Origin: Sulfuritalea hydrogenivorans sk43H | Lineage (GTDB): Bacteria; Pseudomonadota; Gammaproteobacteria; Burkholderiales; Rhodocyclaceae | Direction of reading: 5' to 3' | DNA: 39,015 nucleotides | Assembly: GCA_945870205.1 (NCBI GenBank) | Contig: CAMBRI010000014.1 | Span: forward strand, 1 to 39,015 | Part shown: positions 15,563 to 22,798 of the stretch, piece by piece | Layout: every line of letters begins with the position of its first letter | Position numbering within the stretch: the first letter of the stretch is position 1 | Position numbers and translations under genes: made by a program | Notes under the pieces: model-generated | Told to the model about the DNA's origin: nothing | The model's database searches: none | Seen by the model: the letters and a program-made list of their open reading frames with translations, nothing else

Positions 15563-15816
15563 CAGGAGAGATCCGCTGGCTGCGAGATATCGCGCAATTG
15601 CGGGATGTCAAGTTCAAGGTCTTCGATACCGGGCATTGCCAGCAGATCGGCAATCTTCGTACGCCCGCCAGTGATCTTTTTGTACTCATCGAACGTCAAT
15701 AGCACGTGCGCAGGCCTTCCGCGATCCGTTATGAACACGGGCCCCTCCTTTGCTGCCTTTTTGGCTTTGCTGGCGTCCTGATTGAACTGGCGACTTGAAA
15801 GAGTCGTGATGGTCAT
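15562..15816 (-). CDS. Phd/YefM-family antitoxin
   Basis: An 84-residue antitoxin with the Phd/YefM N-terminal DNA-binding domain: TTLSSRQFNQDASKAKKAAKEGPVFITDRGRPAHVLLTFDEYKKI over residues 3-49. The C-terminal ~30 residues, with acidic and hydrophobic steps, are the likely toxin-binding part. It has GAGG upstream of the ATG. Direct repeats at 15840-15850 and 15879-15889 upstream are operator candidates. Coupled to the FitB-like vapC at its 3' end. Confidence 0.92.
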   Translation of the reverse strand: MTITTLSSRQFNQDASKAKKAAKEGPVFITDRGRPAHVLLTFDEYKKITGGRTKIADLLAMPGIEDLELDIPQLRDISQPADLS

Positions 15817-15839
15817 GGTGACACCTCAGATTACTGGTT

Positions 15840-15889
15840 AATGTAGGTACGTTACCACAAACTTTTCTTTACGCAATGAATGTAGATAC
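15840..15889 (-). promoter_or_regulatory. Direct-repeat operator candidate of the Phd/VapC operon
   Basis: AATGTAGGTAC (15840-15850) and AATGTAGATAC (15879-15889) differ at one of 11 positions and start 39 bp apart, close to four helical turns, so both would face the same side of the DNA. They lie 24-73 bp upstream of the antitoxin start, in an AT-rich stretch fitting a promoter. Role as operator is inferred from known autoregulation by Phd/YefM antitoxins. Confidence 0.5.
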
Positions 15890-15927
15890 ATATATACATA
15901 AATAAATTGCTCGCGATTTGTGGCGCT

Positions 15928-15952
15928 GATCGCCAGCAAGCTGGCTCCTGCA
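15928..15952. repeat. REP-like palindrome, copy 3
   Basis: GATCGCCAGCAAGCTGGCTC followed by CTGCA; the core is identical to copy 2 at 15108. Same orientation as copies 1 and 2. It lies between the antitoxin promoter region and the IS element. Confidence 0.85.
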
Positions 15953-16153
15953 AGCACGATTGGCGGTTTGGCTATCGCGGCCGGATGATCAGTCGGGCTC
16001 GCCGGCAGGCTGCGACCAGAAACAGCACGTATCGTATACGTTGGGCTACCAGATTTGCGCCAAGTGCTCCATCCATAGTCGCCGGCCGCGAAGCGGCCTC
16101 TAGCCGAAGGCGCCCGACTTGGGTGGAGGTGAAAGGCGCTGACCGCGCAGCGG

Positions 16154-16564
16154 TCATTCGGGGCGGTATTGCTGCTCGATATAGCGCTTGATCACCGAGA
16201 GCGGCGCACCTCCGGCCGAGGCCACAAAATAGGACCGGCTCCAGAGCACGGGTTTCGCATAGATCGGGCGCAGTTGCTCTGCAAAATCCCGCCGCAACAA
16301 GCGACTGGTCACTGTTTTCAGCGTATTAGCCATGACCGATGGGGCCACTTTTGGGTTCAGCGCCAGGAGTAAGTGGACGTGATCCGCTTCCCCATTAAAC
16401 TCCAGTACCTCGCCGTATCCCGCCACAAGTTCTGTTAGCCAGTGTCGGAGCCGCTCGAGCATGGCCGCGGACAAGCACGCGCGCCGATACTTTGTGACAA
16501 ACACGAAGTGATAACTAAGTGAAAAAGTGCAGTGAAACAGCTTGTGGGTATTGACTTTATCCAT
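16154..16564 (-). CDS. tnpA: IS200/IS605 TnpA, HUH single-strand transposase
   Basis: A 136-residue Y1 transposase of full family length. The HUH motif is HVH at residues 62-64 (ADHVHLLLAL), the catalytic tyrosine is Y128 in VIKRYIEQQ, and the N-terminal strand LSYHFVFVTKYRR is typical. It cuts and rejoins single-stranded element ends folded as hairpins. The start codon lies only 21 bp from that of the divergent tnpB, so both promoters are packed in and around the AT-rich 16550-16590 segment. Nothing indicates inactivation. Confidence 0.95.
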   Translation of the reverse strand: MDKVNTHKLFHCTFSLSYHFVFVTKYRRACLSAAMLERLRHWLTELVAGYGEVLEFNGEADHVHLLLALNPKVAPSVMANTLKTVTSRLLRRDFAEQLRPIYAKPVLWSRSYFVASAGGAPLSVIKRYIEQQYRPE

Positions 16565-16585
16565 AAATCAACTATACTTGTATAT

Positions 16586-17941
16586 ATGAATTTTGTCCAG
16601 CGCAAAATCACCTATCGCCTGTATCCCAGCCGTACTCAGGCCGCGCTGTTGCACGACACTCTGGCCCTGCACTGCCGCGCCTATAACGCCCTGCTCGAAG
16701 AGCACCAGCGTCGCTATGAATCCAAGACGCCCGGCTTCAACTTCAGTGCCATGTGCAAAGAGTTAACGGGTTGGCGCAGTTACTCCGATGCGCTCAAAAC
16801 CCTCAACGCCCAATCGCTCCAGGTCACCGCCAAGCGCGTGACCCTCGCCTTCGATGCGTTCTTCCGACGCCTGGCCGCCGGTGACGAGCCCGGCTATCCA
16901 CGCTTCAAATCACTCAAACGCTTCGCTGGCTGGGGTTTCAAGACGTACGGCGACGGTTGGAAACTGCGCCCCAAGCTAACGGGCAAGCACTTCATCTATG
17001 ATCGTCTGTACCTGACCGGTCTGGGCGACATCCCGCTCCGGGGTCAGGGCCGCTTCATTGGTACCCCGAAGACCTGCGAGATCCTGCACCAAAAGGGCAC
17101 CTGGTCGCTCTCCGTCACCTTCACGGTACCGGAGCACCAGGTCATGCGCGCCAGCGGTGACCAGGCCGTGGCCTTCGATTGGGGTGTCACGACACTGCTG
17201 ACCCTGGCCAAGGCCGATGGGTCGTTGCAAGAGATCGAGAACCCGCGTTGGCTGAGCAATCAACTCGCGGCACTGAAGGCCCTGCAACGCACAGTCTCTG
17301 TGGAAGAAGTCAAAGCCAAGGTACGCATTGGCTTGGCGCCGGACGCGGTGCTGGTCAAAGGGCAACGTTTGCCGGTGAACGCCAGGCTCAAGCGACTGTA
17401 TGCCCAGGTGCGCGCGATCCACAGCAAGGTGGCACGGCAGCGCAAGGATTTCTATCACAAGCTGACGGCCTGGCTGGTGGCCACCTTTGCCTTCATCGGC
17501 ACCGAAGAATTGGCTGCTACCAAGATGACTAAGCGCCCGAAGGCGAAAGAAGATCCCGAGAAACCGGGTGAGTTCTTGCCGAATGGCGCACAGAAGAAAG
17601 CAGGTTTGAATCGCGGAATATTGGATTCCGCCCCTTCGATGTTACTGGGGATGTTGGGTTACAAAGCGGAAGAAGCTGGTAACGCATTGGCCTTGGCCAA
17701 CACCCGAGTCATCAAGCCCACGCAACGCTGTCATGTCTGTGGTGCGCTCGTTCCCAAGGAATTGGGGGAGCGCGTCCATCGGTGTGCCTGTGGCTGTACG
17801 TGCGGGCGCGATGAGAATGCCGCCAGGACGTTGTTGCGCTGGCTGCTCGAAGGTAGTTCGTGGTTTGCGTCAGGAACTGACGCTAGGGTGGGCTTTCGCC
17901 CGCCCTTAGAAACTCCATCTATAGCCGCGTTAGCGGTTTAG
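16586..17941 (+). CDS. tnpB: TnpB, RNA-guided RuvC nuclease of the IS605 element
   Basis: A 451-residue TnpB. RuvC residues are all present: D198 in VAFDWGVTTLL, E307/E308 in IGTEELAATKM, and D409 in GRDENAARTLL. A zinc ribbon lies between (CHVCG near 380, then HRCACG). The N-terminal KITYRLYPSRTQAALL is the usual wedge/helix start. TnpB proteins are omega-RNA-guided DNA endonucleases, ancestors of Cas12, that promote element retention. ATG at 16586 is preferred to the TTG/ATG-like starts in the upstream reading because it begins the conserved domain; no strong Shine-Dalgarno is seen. The last codons overlap the right-end hairpin, as usual for TnpB elements. At 451 residues it is somewhat longer than compact TnpBs (~400), with an insert around residues 310-345 rich in Lys/Pro/Glu. 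Confidence 0.93.
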   Translation: MNFVQRKITYRLYPSRTQAALLHDTLALHCRAYNALLEEHQRRYESKTPGFNFSAMCKELTGWRSYSDALKTLNAQSLQVTAKRVTLAFDAFFRRLAAGDEPGYPRFKSLKRFAGWGFKTYGDGWKLRPKLTGKHFIYDRLYLTGLGDIPLRGQGRFIGTPKTCEILHQKGTWSLSVTFTVPEHQVMRASGDQAVAFDWGVTTLLTLAKADGSLQEIENPRWLSNQLAALKALQRTVSVEEVKAKVRIGLAPDAVLVKGQRLPVNARLKRLYAQVRAIHSKVARQRKDFYHKLTAWLVATFAFIGTEELAATKMTKRPKAKEDPEKPGEFLPNGAQKKAGLNRGILDSAPSMLLGMLGYKAEEAGNALALANTRVIKPTQRCHVCGALVPKELGERVHRCACGCTCGRDENAARTLLRWLLEGSSWFASGTDARVGFRPPLETPSIAALAV

Positions 17942-17950
17942 GTGGAGTAG
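17800..17950 (+). ncRNA. Predicted omega RNA (reRNA) at the 3' end of the IS605 element
   Basis: Three consecutive hairpins cover the end of tnpB and the element end: GCGTCA-GGAAC-TGACGC (17867-17883), GGGTGGGC-TTTC-GCCCGCCC (17886-17905, fully paired in RNA with one G-U), and a nested stem CTCCA...CCGC-GTTA-GCGG...TGGAG (17913-17947). In characterised TnpB systems the guide RNA scaffold comes from exactly this position and the guide is the host sequence just past the right end. The 5' limit is arbitrary and expression is not shown. Confidence 0.5.
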
Positions 17951-17964
17951 TTCATACTTGATTC

Positions 17965-18207
17965 ATGCCAACCGTCGTCAGACTGCAGGGGTTTCGGTTC
18001 TTCTTTTTCAGCGGGGAACGGTCTGAGCCACCTCACATCCATATCGAGCATGACGACAAGGTGGCAAAATACTGGTTGAACCCTGTCGAACTAGCCATGT
18101 CAGAAGGATTTCGAAGTCATGAACTGACCCGCGTGCGCGCCTTGGTTATTGAACACAGGGTTCTATTTTTGGAGAAATGGCATGAGCACTTTGGCAGTTC
18201 GACTTGA
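17965..18207 (+). CDS. DUF4160 domain protein
   Basis: An 80-residue DUF4160 protein: VVRLQGFRFFFFSGERSEPPHIHIEHDD in the N-terminal half, with the signature EPPHIHI, then AKYWLNPVELA and a C-terminal helix ending FLEKWHEHF. DUF4160 proteins pair with DUF2442 proteins in widespread small operons suspected to be toxin-antitoxin modules; no catalytic activity is established. The downstream DUF2442 gene starts 26 bp before this one stops. The IS605 right end lies ~18 bp upstream, so the native promoter may have been displaced and transcription may now come from the element. Confidence 0.9.
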   Translation: MPTVVRLQGFRFFFFSGERSEPPHIHIEHDDKVAKYWLNPVELAMSEGFRSHELTRVRALVIEHRVLFLEKWHEHFGSST

Positions 18208-18424
18208 CCCACACGCGATTGATGTAACCATCGACACAGCGGCCTTGCACTTTATCTTGGCCGACGGACGTGAGATATCAGCGCCACTGGAGTGGTTCCC
18301 CCGACTGCGTGATGCCACTGTTGAGCAGCGGGGCCATTGGCGATTGATCGGCAAGGGCATCGGGGTGCATTGGCCAGATATTGATGAAGATATTGCCGTC
18401 TCCACGCTCATGCAAAACCACTGA
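18182..18424 (+). CDS. DUF2442 domain protein (partner of DUF4160)
   Basis: An 80-residue DUF2442-type protein: LHFILADGREISAPLEWFPRLRDAT in the middle, then RGHWRLIGKGIGVHWPDIDEDIAV, where the HWPDIDEDI segment corresponds to the WPNGxDL signature of the gene at 12228. ATG at 18182 lies within the DUF4160 gene, overlapping it by 26 bp, so expression is probably coupled. The pair is intact, unlike the orphan copy at 12228-12512. Confidence 0.88.
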   Translation: MSTLAVRLDPHAIDVTIDTAALHFILADGREISAPLEWFPRLRDATVEQRGHWRLIGKGIGVHWPDIDEDIAVSTLMQNH

Positions 18425-18685
18425 ACATGCTGCTGGCGTTTTCCATATAGCGGCTCTTTCAAAAGAGCGAACCTAAGCGGGCTTCAGTGACTCCTGTTGG
18501 GGGTAGAGCTGCAGCTCATGAATTGCTCTCGAATGGCAGAAGTGTGGTGGGAGCCAACCTACAAATCGGATTCCACCGTCATCGCCACTGACGGCAACCG
18601 CTGCAATGCCGCCACTGGCCCTTCGGGATTCCAACCCGATATTGCACACAACGGATCAGTTCCAAGGCGCCGCTGACGCCTGGCC

Positions 18686-18736
18686 CCAACCTCAGAATGC
18701 AAATAGCCTAAAAAGCCACTTGCATTCTGAGGTTGG
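18686..18736. repeat. Perfect 17-bp inverted repeat, 17-nt loop
   Basis: Left arm CCAACCTCAGAATGCAA (18686-18702) and right arm TTGCATTCTGAGGTTGG (18720-18736) are exact complements around a 17-base loop. There is no T-tract, so it is not a standard terminator. A half-copy, ACCAACCTCAGAA, occurs at about 19707-19719 upstream of the secretion ATPase gene. Could be a small mobile palindrome, a regulator site or an RNA structure. Confidence 0.85.
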
Positions 18737-18793
18737 AATGCATGGCTCGTATTCGAATGCCTCATCGAAGGTGATTGGTTGGAAATTCGCACA

Positions 18794-18822
18794 TTGACAT
18801 GGTAATGCACTTGCATTACCAT
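18794..18822 (+). promoter_or_regulatory. Promoter and palindromic operator of the PrlF/YhaV operon
   Basis: TTGACA (18794-18799) and TACCAT (18817-18822) are spaced 17 bp, a good sigma-70 promoter. A perfect 11+11-bp inverted repeat with a 2-bp centre, arms ATGGTAATGCA (18799-18809) and TGCATTACCAT (18812-18822), fills precisely the space from -35 to -10. Binding by the AbrB-fold PrlF antitoxin there would block RNA polymerase. Sequence is seen; regulator identity is inferred from autoregulation of PrlF/YhaV-type operons. Confidence 0.8.
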
Positions 18823-18855
18823 TCAATCCATATTTCCTTTTGCTTGGAGTGAACC

Positions 18856-19185
18856 ATGCCAGCTACCCTCGAAGTCGAATCCACCCTGACCGACCGCTAT
18901 CAAACCACGGTGCCGGAAACTGTGCGCCGCGTCCTCCGCCTTGGCAAGCGCGACAAAATTCACTACACGATCCGCCCCGGCGGAGAAGTCGTGCTGACAC
19001 GGGGTGGGTACTACGAAGGAGATGATCCTGTACTTGGCCAATTTCTGGCATTTCTTGCCGATGACATCGCCAGTCATCCGGAGCGCGTTCAGGCCATTGA
19101 TGCCAGCCTTGCGCAGCGCATCCAGTCATTGGTTGGCAACATTGATGTCGACCTTGATGCCGCGCTTCCCTCTGATTCAGCGTGA
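18856..19185 (+). CDS. prlF: PrlF-type antitoxin
   Basis: A 109-residue AbrB-superfamily protein: TLTDRYQTTVPETVRRVLRLGKRDKIHYTIRPGGEVVLTR over residues 10-49 is the swapped-hairpin DNA-binding domain of PrlF (SohA). The C-terminal part (PVLGQFLAFLADDIASHPERVQAI) is the YhaV-binding region. Length fits PrlF (~110). It is followed, with a 4-base GTGA overlap, by the yhaV gene, and preceded by the palindromic operator at 18799-18822. Confidence 0.93.
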   Translation: MPATLEVESTLTDRYQTTVPETVRRVLRLGKRDKIHYTIRPGGEVVLTRGGYYEGDDPVLGQFLAFLADDIASHPERVQAIDASLAQRIQSLVGNIDVDLDAALPSDSA

Positions 19186-19679
19186 GCGCAGACAAGCCAA
19201 TGCCCCTGGCCATCAACGGTTGGACAGTTTTCGCCCATCCTCTATTCCTTGCACAAGTTGAAGCCTTAACCCGTCAGGTTGAGGGGTTCAAGCAAAAAGA
19301 ACCCGTGGAGTACGTAAAGAAGAACGCCAGCAAGCGGTTGGCGGCAATTACCAAACTCGCCTTCGATGTCATCCCGCAAGACCCCACGCGGCCAGAATAT
19401 CGGCAAGGCGGAGCCCTTGGTGACGATCACAAACACTGGTTCCGGGCCAAGTTTTTTCAGCAGTATCGACTATTCTTCCGTTACCACGCACCAAGCAAAG
19501 TGATCGTGTTTGCTTGGGTCAACGACGATGACACCAAGCGTGCCTACGAAAGTGGCGCCGATGCCTATCGGGTGTTCCGAAAGATGCTGGAAAGCGGCCA
19601 CCCACCCGATAATTGGGAACAACTTCTGGCCGAGTGCCAGCATGTCGGCCAATCAGGTTTTTGCACAAAACAGAACTAA
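19182..19679 (+). CDS. yhaV: YhaV-type toxin, ribosome-dependent mRNA interferase family
   Basis: A 165-residue protein with the YhaV pattern: NGWTVFAHPLFLAQVEAL at the start, then KKNASKRLAAITKLAFDVIPQDP, YRQGGALGDDHKHWFRAKFFQQYRLFFRYH, and FAWVNDDDTKRAYESGADAYRVFRKML. The family is RelE-fold ribonucleases that cut mRNA when released from PrlF. GTG start inside the antitoxin stop codon. Intact and full-length, so this pair is likely active. Confidence 0.93.
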   Translation: MSADKPMPLAINGWTVFAHPLFLAQVEALTRQVEGFKQKEPVEYVKKNASKRLAAITKLAFDVIPQDPTRPEYRQGGALGDDHKHWFRAKFFQQYRLFFRYHAPSKVIVFAWVNDDDTKRAYESGADAYRVFRKMLESGHPPDNWEQLLAECQHVGQSGFCTKQN

Positions 19680-19752
19680 TGCAGTTTAGTGACGATGGCC
19701 TTGTACCAACCTCAGAACAATCGAATCCGAATACCCCAAGTAGAATTCACCC

Positions 19753-21444
19753 ATGACGCCCCTGCCCAAATTTCTGCTGCTGGCCCCCATCAAGCGCTGG
19801 CTCGCCTTTGCCTGGGTGCTGAGTTTCTTCATCAACTTCTTCATCCTCACGACACCGATCTACATGATGCAGATTTTCGACCGCGTGTTGGTCGGCGGCA
19901 GTCTGCATACGCTGGGCATGCTGACGCTGATTACCGTGATCATGGTGGCGGCGCAGACCTTCTTCGACCTGATCCGCTCCAAGCTGCTGGCCCGCGCCGG
20001 CTATGTGCTGGAACAGGATCTGGGGCCCAAGGTACTTGATCGTGTCCATGACTTCCAGTTGCAGGCGCAGTCAGGCCGCGGTGCGGAACTGATGCGGGAT
20101 GTGTCGACGCTGCGCAACTATGTCTCCAGCCCGCATCTGCTTTCGATTTTCGATTCGCCCTGGGCGCCGGTGTTTACGGCGCTGATCTTTGCCTTTTCAT
20201 GGGTGCTGGGCGTGGTCACCTTGATCGGCATCGCCGTCCTGCTGGCACTGGCGCTGATCGATGAGCGGGTCACCTATCCGCTATTCACCCGCGCCAACGT
20301 GGCCGCGGCGCAGGCCCAGCAGATGGCGGTGACCTCGGTGCGCAACGCCGAAATTGTCCATGCGCTGGGCATGAAGCCGGTGATGCTGAAGCTCTGGCAG
20401 AACCTCGCGGAGAAGGCGCTCGGCCAGCTCAAGCATGCGCTGGACCGCTCGCATACGATCGTTGCCGCGACCAAGGCGACGCGAACGCTGATTCAGGTTG
20501 CGATGCTGGGCGCCGGCGCCTACCTGGTGATTGCCTACAACCTCTCGCCCGGCATCATGATTGCCGGCACGATCATCGTGGCCAGGGCAATCGGGCCGGT
20601 GGAGACGGCGATTTCCGGGTGGAAAGGTTTTGTCGAGGCGCGCAATGCCTATGCCCGACTGGAAACCCTGCTGCTGAAGAACGCCCCGCCCACCGACAAG
20701 ACGGCGGATGTGGCGCTGCCGGTGATTACCGGCGCCATCGAGGTGGAGCAAGTGAGCTTTGGCTTCGGGCCGAATGCGATGCTGTTTTCCGGCGTATCGA
20801 TCGGGCTGGAAGCAGGCCAGGCGCTGGGACTGGTGGGACCGAGCGGCTCTGGCAAATCGACGCTGGCGCGCATCATGCTGGGACTGGTGCCGCCGCTGCA
20901 GGGCAAGGTACGGCTCGATGGCTATGATGTGCGGCAGTACGAGCGCAGCGCGCTGGGCTTGCAATTGGGCTATCTGCCGCAGGACGTGGAGCTGTTCGCC
21001 GGCACCCTCGCGCAAAACATTGCCCGCATGCAGGATCCCGCGGGGCATTCGGAAGAGATCACGCGCGTCACCGAACTGGTCGGCTTGACAACTCTGGTGG
21101 CCCGGCTTCCAGGCGGCTTTCAGGCCATGCTGACGGAAAGCGGGCTTAATCTTTCGGGCGGACAGCGGCAAATGGTGGGACTGGCACGCGCACTGTTCGG
21201 CTCGCCCAAGCTGATCGTGCTGGACGAACCGGATGCCAGTCTGGATCAGGCAGGCAAGGAGCAACTGCTCAAGGTGCTGGCCACAATTCGCGACCAGCGG
21301 CTGGCAACCCTGATCGTCATATCGCACACGCCGGCACTGGTGGATCGCATGGACCGGCTGCTGCTGTTGCAGGACGGCACAGCAAAACAGCTGGCCCGCC
21401 AGCAACGCGGCGCCGAACCCGAACGCAAGGCCCTCCCCGTATGA
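19753..21444 (+). CDS. Type I secretion system ABC transporter permease/ATPase (PrtD/HasD-like)
   Basis: A 563-residue inner-membrane exporter half-transporter. Residues ~1-300 form the six-helix transmembrane domain (FAWVLSFFINFFILTTPIYMMQIFDRVL near the start is typical for PrtD-type exporters). The nucleotide-binding domain has Walker A GPSGSGKST near 362-370, a Q-loop, the signature LSGGQRQ near 467, and Walker B LIVLDEPDAS near 487-496, plus the H-loop His (VISHT). It lacks an N-terminal C39-like domain, which fits exporters of RTX proteases, lipases and S-layer-like proteins. The adaptor gene follows after 19 bp. No outer-membrane TolC partner is encoded in the window. Confidence 0.95.
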   Translation: MTPLPKFLLLAPIKRWLAFAWVLSFFINFFILTTPIYMMQIFDRVLVGGSLHTLGMLTLITVIMVAAQTFFDLIRSKLLARAGYVLEQDLGPKVLDRVHDFQLQAQSGRGAELMRDVSTLRNYVSSPHLLSIFDSPWAPVFTALIFAFSWVLGVVTLIGIAVLLALALIDERVTYPLFTRANVAAAQAQQMAVTSVRNAEIVHALGMKPVMLKLWQNLAEKALGQLKHALDRSHTIVAATKATRTLIQVAMLGAGAYLVIAYNLSPGIMIAGTIIVARAIGPVETAISGWKGFVEARNAYARLETLLLKNAPPTDKTADVALPVITGAIEVEQVSFGFGPNAMLFSGVSIGLEAGQALGLVGPSGSGKSTLARIMLGLVPPLQGKVRLDGYDVRQYERSALGLQLGYLPQDVELFAGTLAQNIARMQDPAGHSEEITRVTELVGLTTLVARLPGGFQAMLTESGLNLSGGQRQMVGLARALFGSPKLIVLDEPDASLDQAGKEQLLKVLATIRDQRLATLIVISHTPALVDRMDRLLLLQDGTAKQLARQQRGAEPERKALPV

Positions 21445-21463
21445 GATCTGAACCGAAAGCCCT

Positions 21464-22798
21464 ATGACGCCATCACCCTCCACCACCGATACCGATCAGG
21501 TCTTTTCGCGCCCGGAAACCGAGCGGGAGCTGAACGGCCTCAGGCGCCTGGCAGGAATTTCGCTGGCCGTCACCTTCGGCATCGGCGGCCTGTGGTCGGT
21601 ACTGGCGACGCTTTCCGGTGCGGTGATCGCGCCGGGCGTAATCAAGATGGAAGCCAACACCAAGCTGGTACAGCACCTCGAGGGCGGCGTCGTGCGCCGC
21701 ATTCTGGTCAAGGAGGGCCAGCAGGTCAAAGCCGGAGAGCCGGTGGTTGAATTGGAAGACACCGAAGCCAGTGCGTCCCTGTCGATCGTAAACGACCAGC
21801 TCGATGCGGAACTGGCCAAACTGGCCCGGCTGCAGGCCGAAATCGAAAACGCGCCCCGGGTGCGCTTTCAGGAAACACTCCTGGCGCGCAAGAGCGACCC
21901 GAGCCTGCAGCGAATCCTGCAGCGCGAGGAAGATCATTTCAAGGCGCGAAACGCCCTGGTGCGCGAGCAGATCATGCGCCTGGGCGAGCAGAAGCAACAG
22001 GCGGAAGCCGAGATCGCCAGCTTCGGCCGGCAACTGGTCGCCGCCGAGGCTTCGCTGGGTTATCTGCGCGAGCAGGAAAAGTCCTACGAAGGGCTTGTCG
22101 CGAAAAACTTTGTCGCGCCGGCCCGCATGCTGGATGCGCGTCGGTCGGTTTCGGAAAAGGAAGAAAAGAAATTTGAATATGAGGCGCTGCGTTCGCAAGC
22201 GCGGCAAAAGCTGGCCGACGTGCAGATGCGCCTGAGCCAGGTGACGACCAGCCGCTACGCCGAAAACTCACGCGACATGGTGGAGACACAGACACGCATA
22301 CTCAACCTGCAGGAGCGTCAGCTACCCTTCAAGGACAGCCTGAAGAAGCGCATTCTGATGGCCCCCGCCGGCGGTACCGTCAATGCCATTCGCATTCATA
22401 CTGAAGGCGGCGTGGTCGGCCCGCGCGAGACCATCCTCGAAATCACGCCGAGCAAGTCGGAGATGATCGCCGAAACACGCATCAGCCCCGCCGACATCGA
22501 CGAGGTTCGCGTCGGGCAGATGGTCGAGGTCGAATTCAGCGGTATGAACCGGCGCGTCACACCGCTGATTCATGGCCGGGTTTCGATGGTGTCGTCGGAC
22601 CTGAATACCGACCAGGCCAACCCGCAACAGAAGTTTTTCACCGTGTACGTCGAGCTAAAGCCGGAAGCGCCGCTGAATTTCGAGGTGCGGCCGGGCTTGC
22701 CTATCGCGGCCTACATCAAGACCCGCGAACGCACGCCGCTGGAAATGTGGCTCGACCCCTTGATCGGCGGGGTACGGAAAGCGATGCGGGAGAGTTGA
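21464..22798 (+). CDS. HlyD-family type I secretion periplasmic adaptor (PrtE-like)
   Basis: A 444-residue membrane-fusion protein. One membrane helix (ISLAVTFGIGGLWSVLATLSGAVI, residues ~31-54), then a lipoyl-like half motif VKMEANTKLVQHLEGGVVRRILVKEGQQVKAGEPVVEL (~60-95), long coiled-coil hairpins (~100-290), and the returning lipoyl/beta-barrel part from KKRILMAPAGGTVNAIRIHTEGGVVGPRETILEI on. It bridges the ABC exporter and the outer-membrane channel. Same operon as the ATPase. Substrate is probably the RTX protein at 6246-11792, on the other side of the toxin-antitoxin block. Confidence 0.95.
   Translation: MTPSPSTTDTDQVFSRPETERELNGLRRLAGISLAVTFGIGGLWSVLATLSGAVIAPGVIKMEANTKLVQHLEGGVVRRILVKEGQQVKAGEPVVELEDTEASASLSIVNDQLDAELAKLARLQAEIENAPRVRFQETLLARKSDPSLQRILQREEDHFKARNALVREQIMRLGEQKQQAEAEIASFGRQLVAAEASLGYLREQEKSYEGLVAKNFVAPARMLDARRSVSEKEEKKFEYEALRSQARQKLADVQMRLSQVTTSRYAENSRDMVETQTRILNLQERQLPFKDSLKKRILMAPAGGTVNAIRIHTEGGVVGPRETILEITPSKSEMIAETRISPADIDEVRVGQMVEVEFSGMNRRVTPLIHGRVSMVSSDLNTDQANPQQKFFTVYVELKPEAPLNFEVRPGLPIAAYIKTRERTPLEMWLDPLIGGVRKAMRES

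Larger units (their letters stand above)
15817..16153. other. Intergenic region: antitoxin promoter, REP copy and IS left end (337 bp)
   Basis: From left to right it contains the minus-strand promoter/operator of the Phd/VapC operon, a REP-like palindrome (15928-15952), about 110 bp without recognisable content, and the left end of the IS200/IS605 element from about 16067. No gene is seen. Confidence 0.5.
16067..17947. mobile_element. IS200/IS605-family insertion sequence with divergent tnpA and tnpB
   Basis: The ends share a sequence: CTCCATCCATAGTCGC at 16067-16082 and CTCCATCTATAGCCGC at 17913-17928, each followed by a GC-rich hairpin. Left-end hairpins are GGCCGC-GAA-GCGGCC (16084-16098) and TGACCGC-GCA-GCGGTCA (16140-16156, at the tnpA stop). 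The right-end hairpin is nested between CTCCA (17913-17917) and TGGAG (17943-17947). Subterminal hairpins instead of inverted repeats, an HUH transposase and TnpB define the family; the divergent gene layout resembles IS608. Exact ends and the target tetramer or pentamer are not resolved. It sits just upstream of the DUF4160 gene at 17965. Confidence 0.85.
18425..18855. other. Intergenic region with hairpin and PrlF promoter (431 bp)
   Basis: No gene recognised. It contains a 17-bp perfect inverted repeat (18686-18736) and, at the right end, a sigma-70-like promoter with an embedded palindrome in front of the PrlF-type antitoxin. The part from 18425 to 18680 shows nothing definable. Confidence 0.5.

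Noticed and set aside
20281-21486. 401-residue minus-strand open frame opposite the secretion ATPase
   Set aside because: Shadow of a high-GC gene whose plus-strand product has all ABC motifs.
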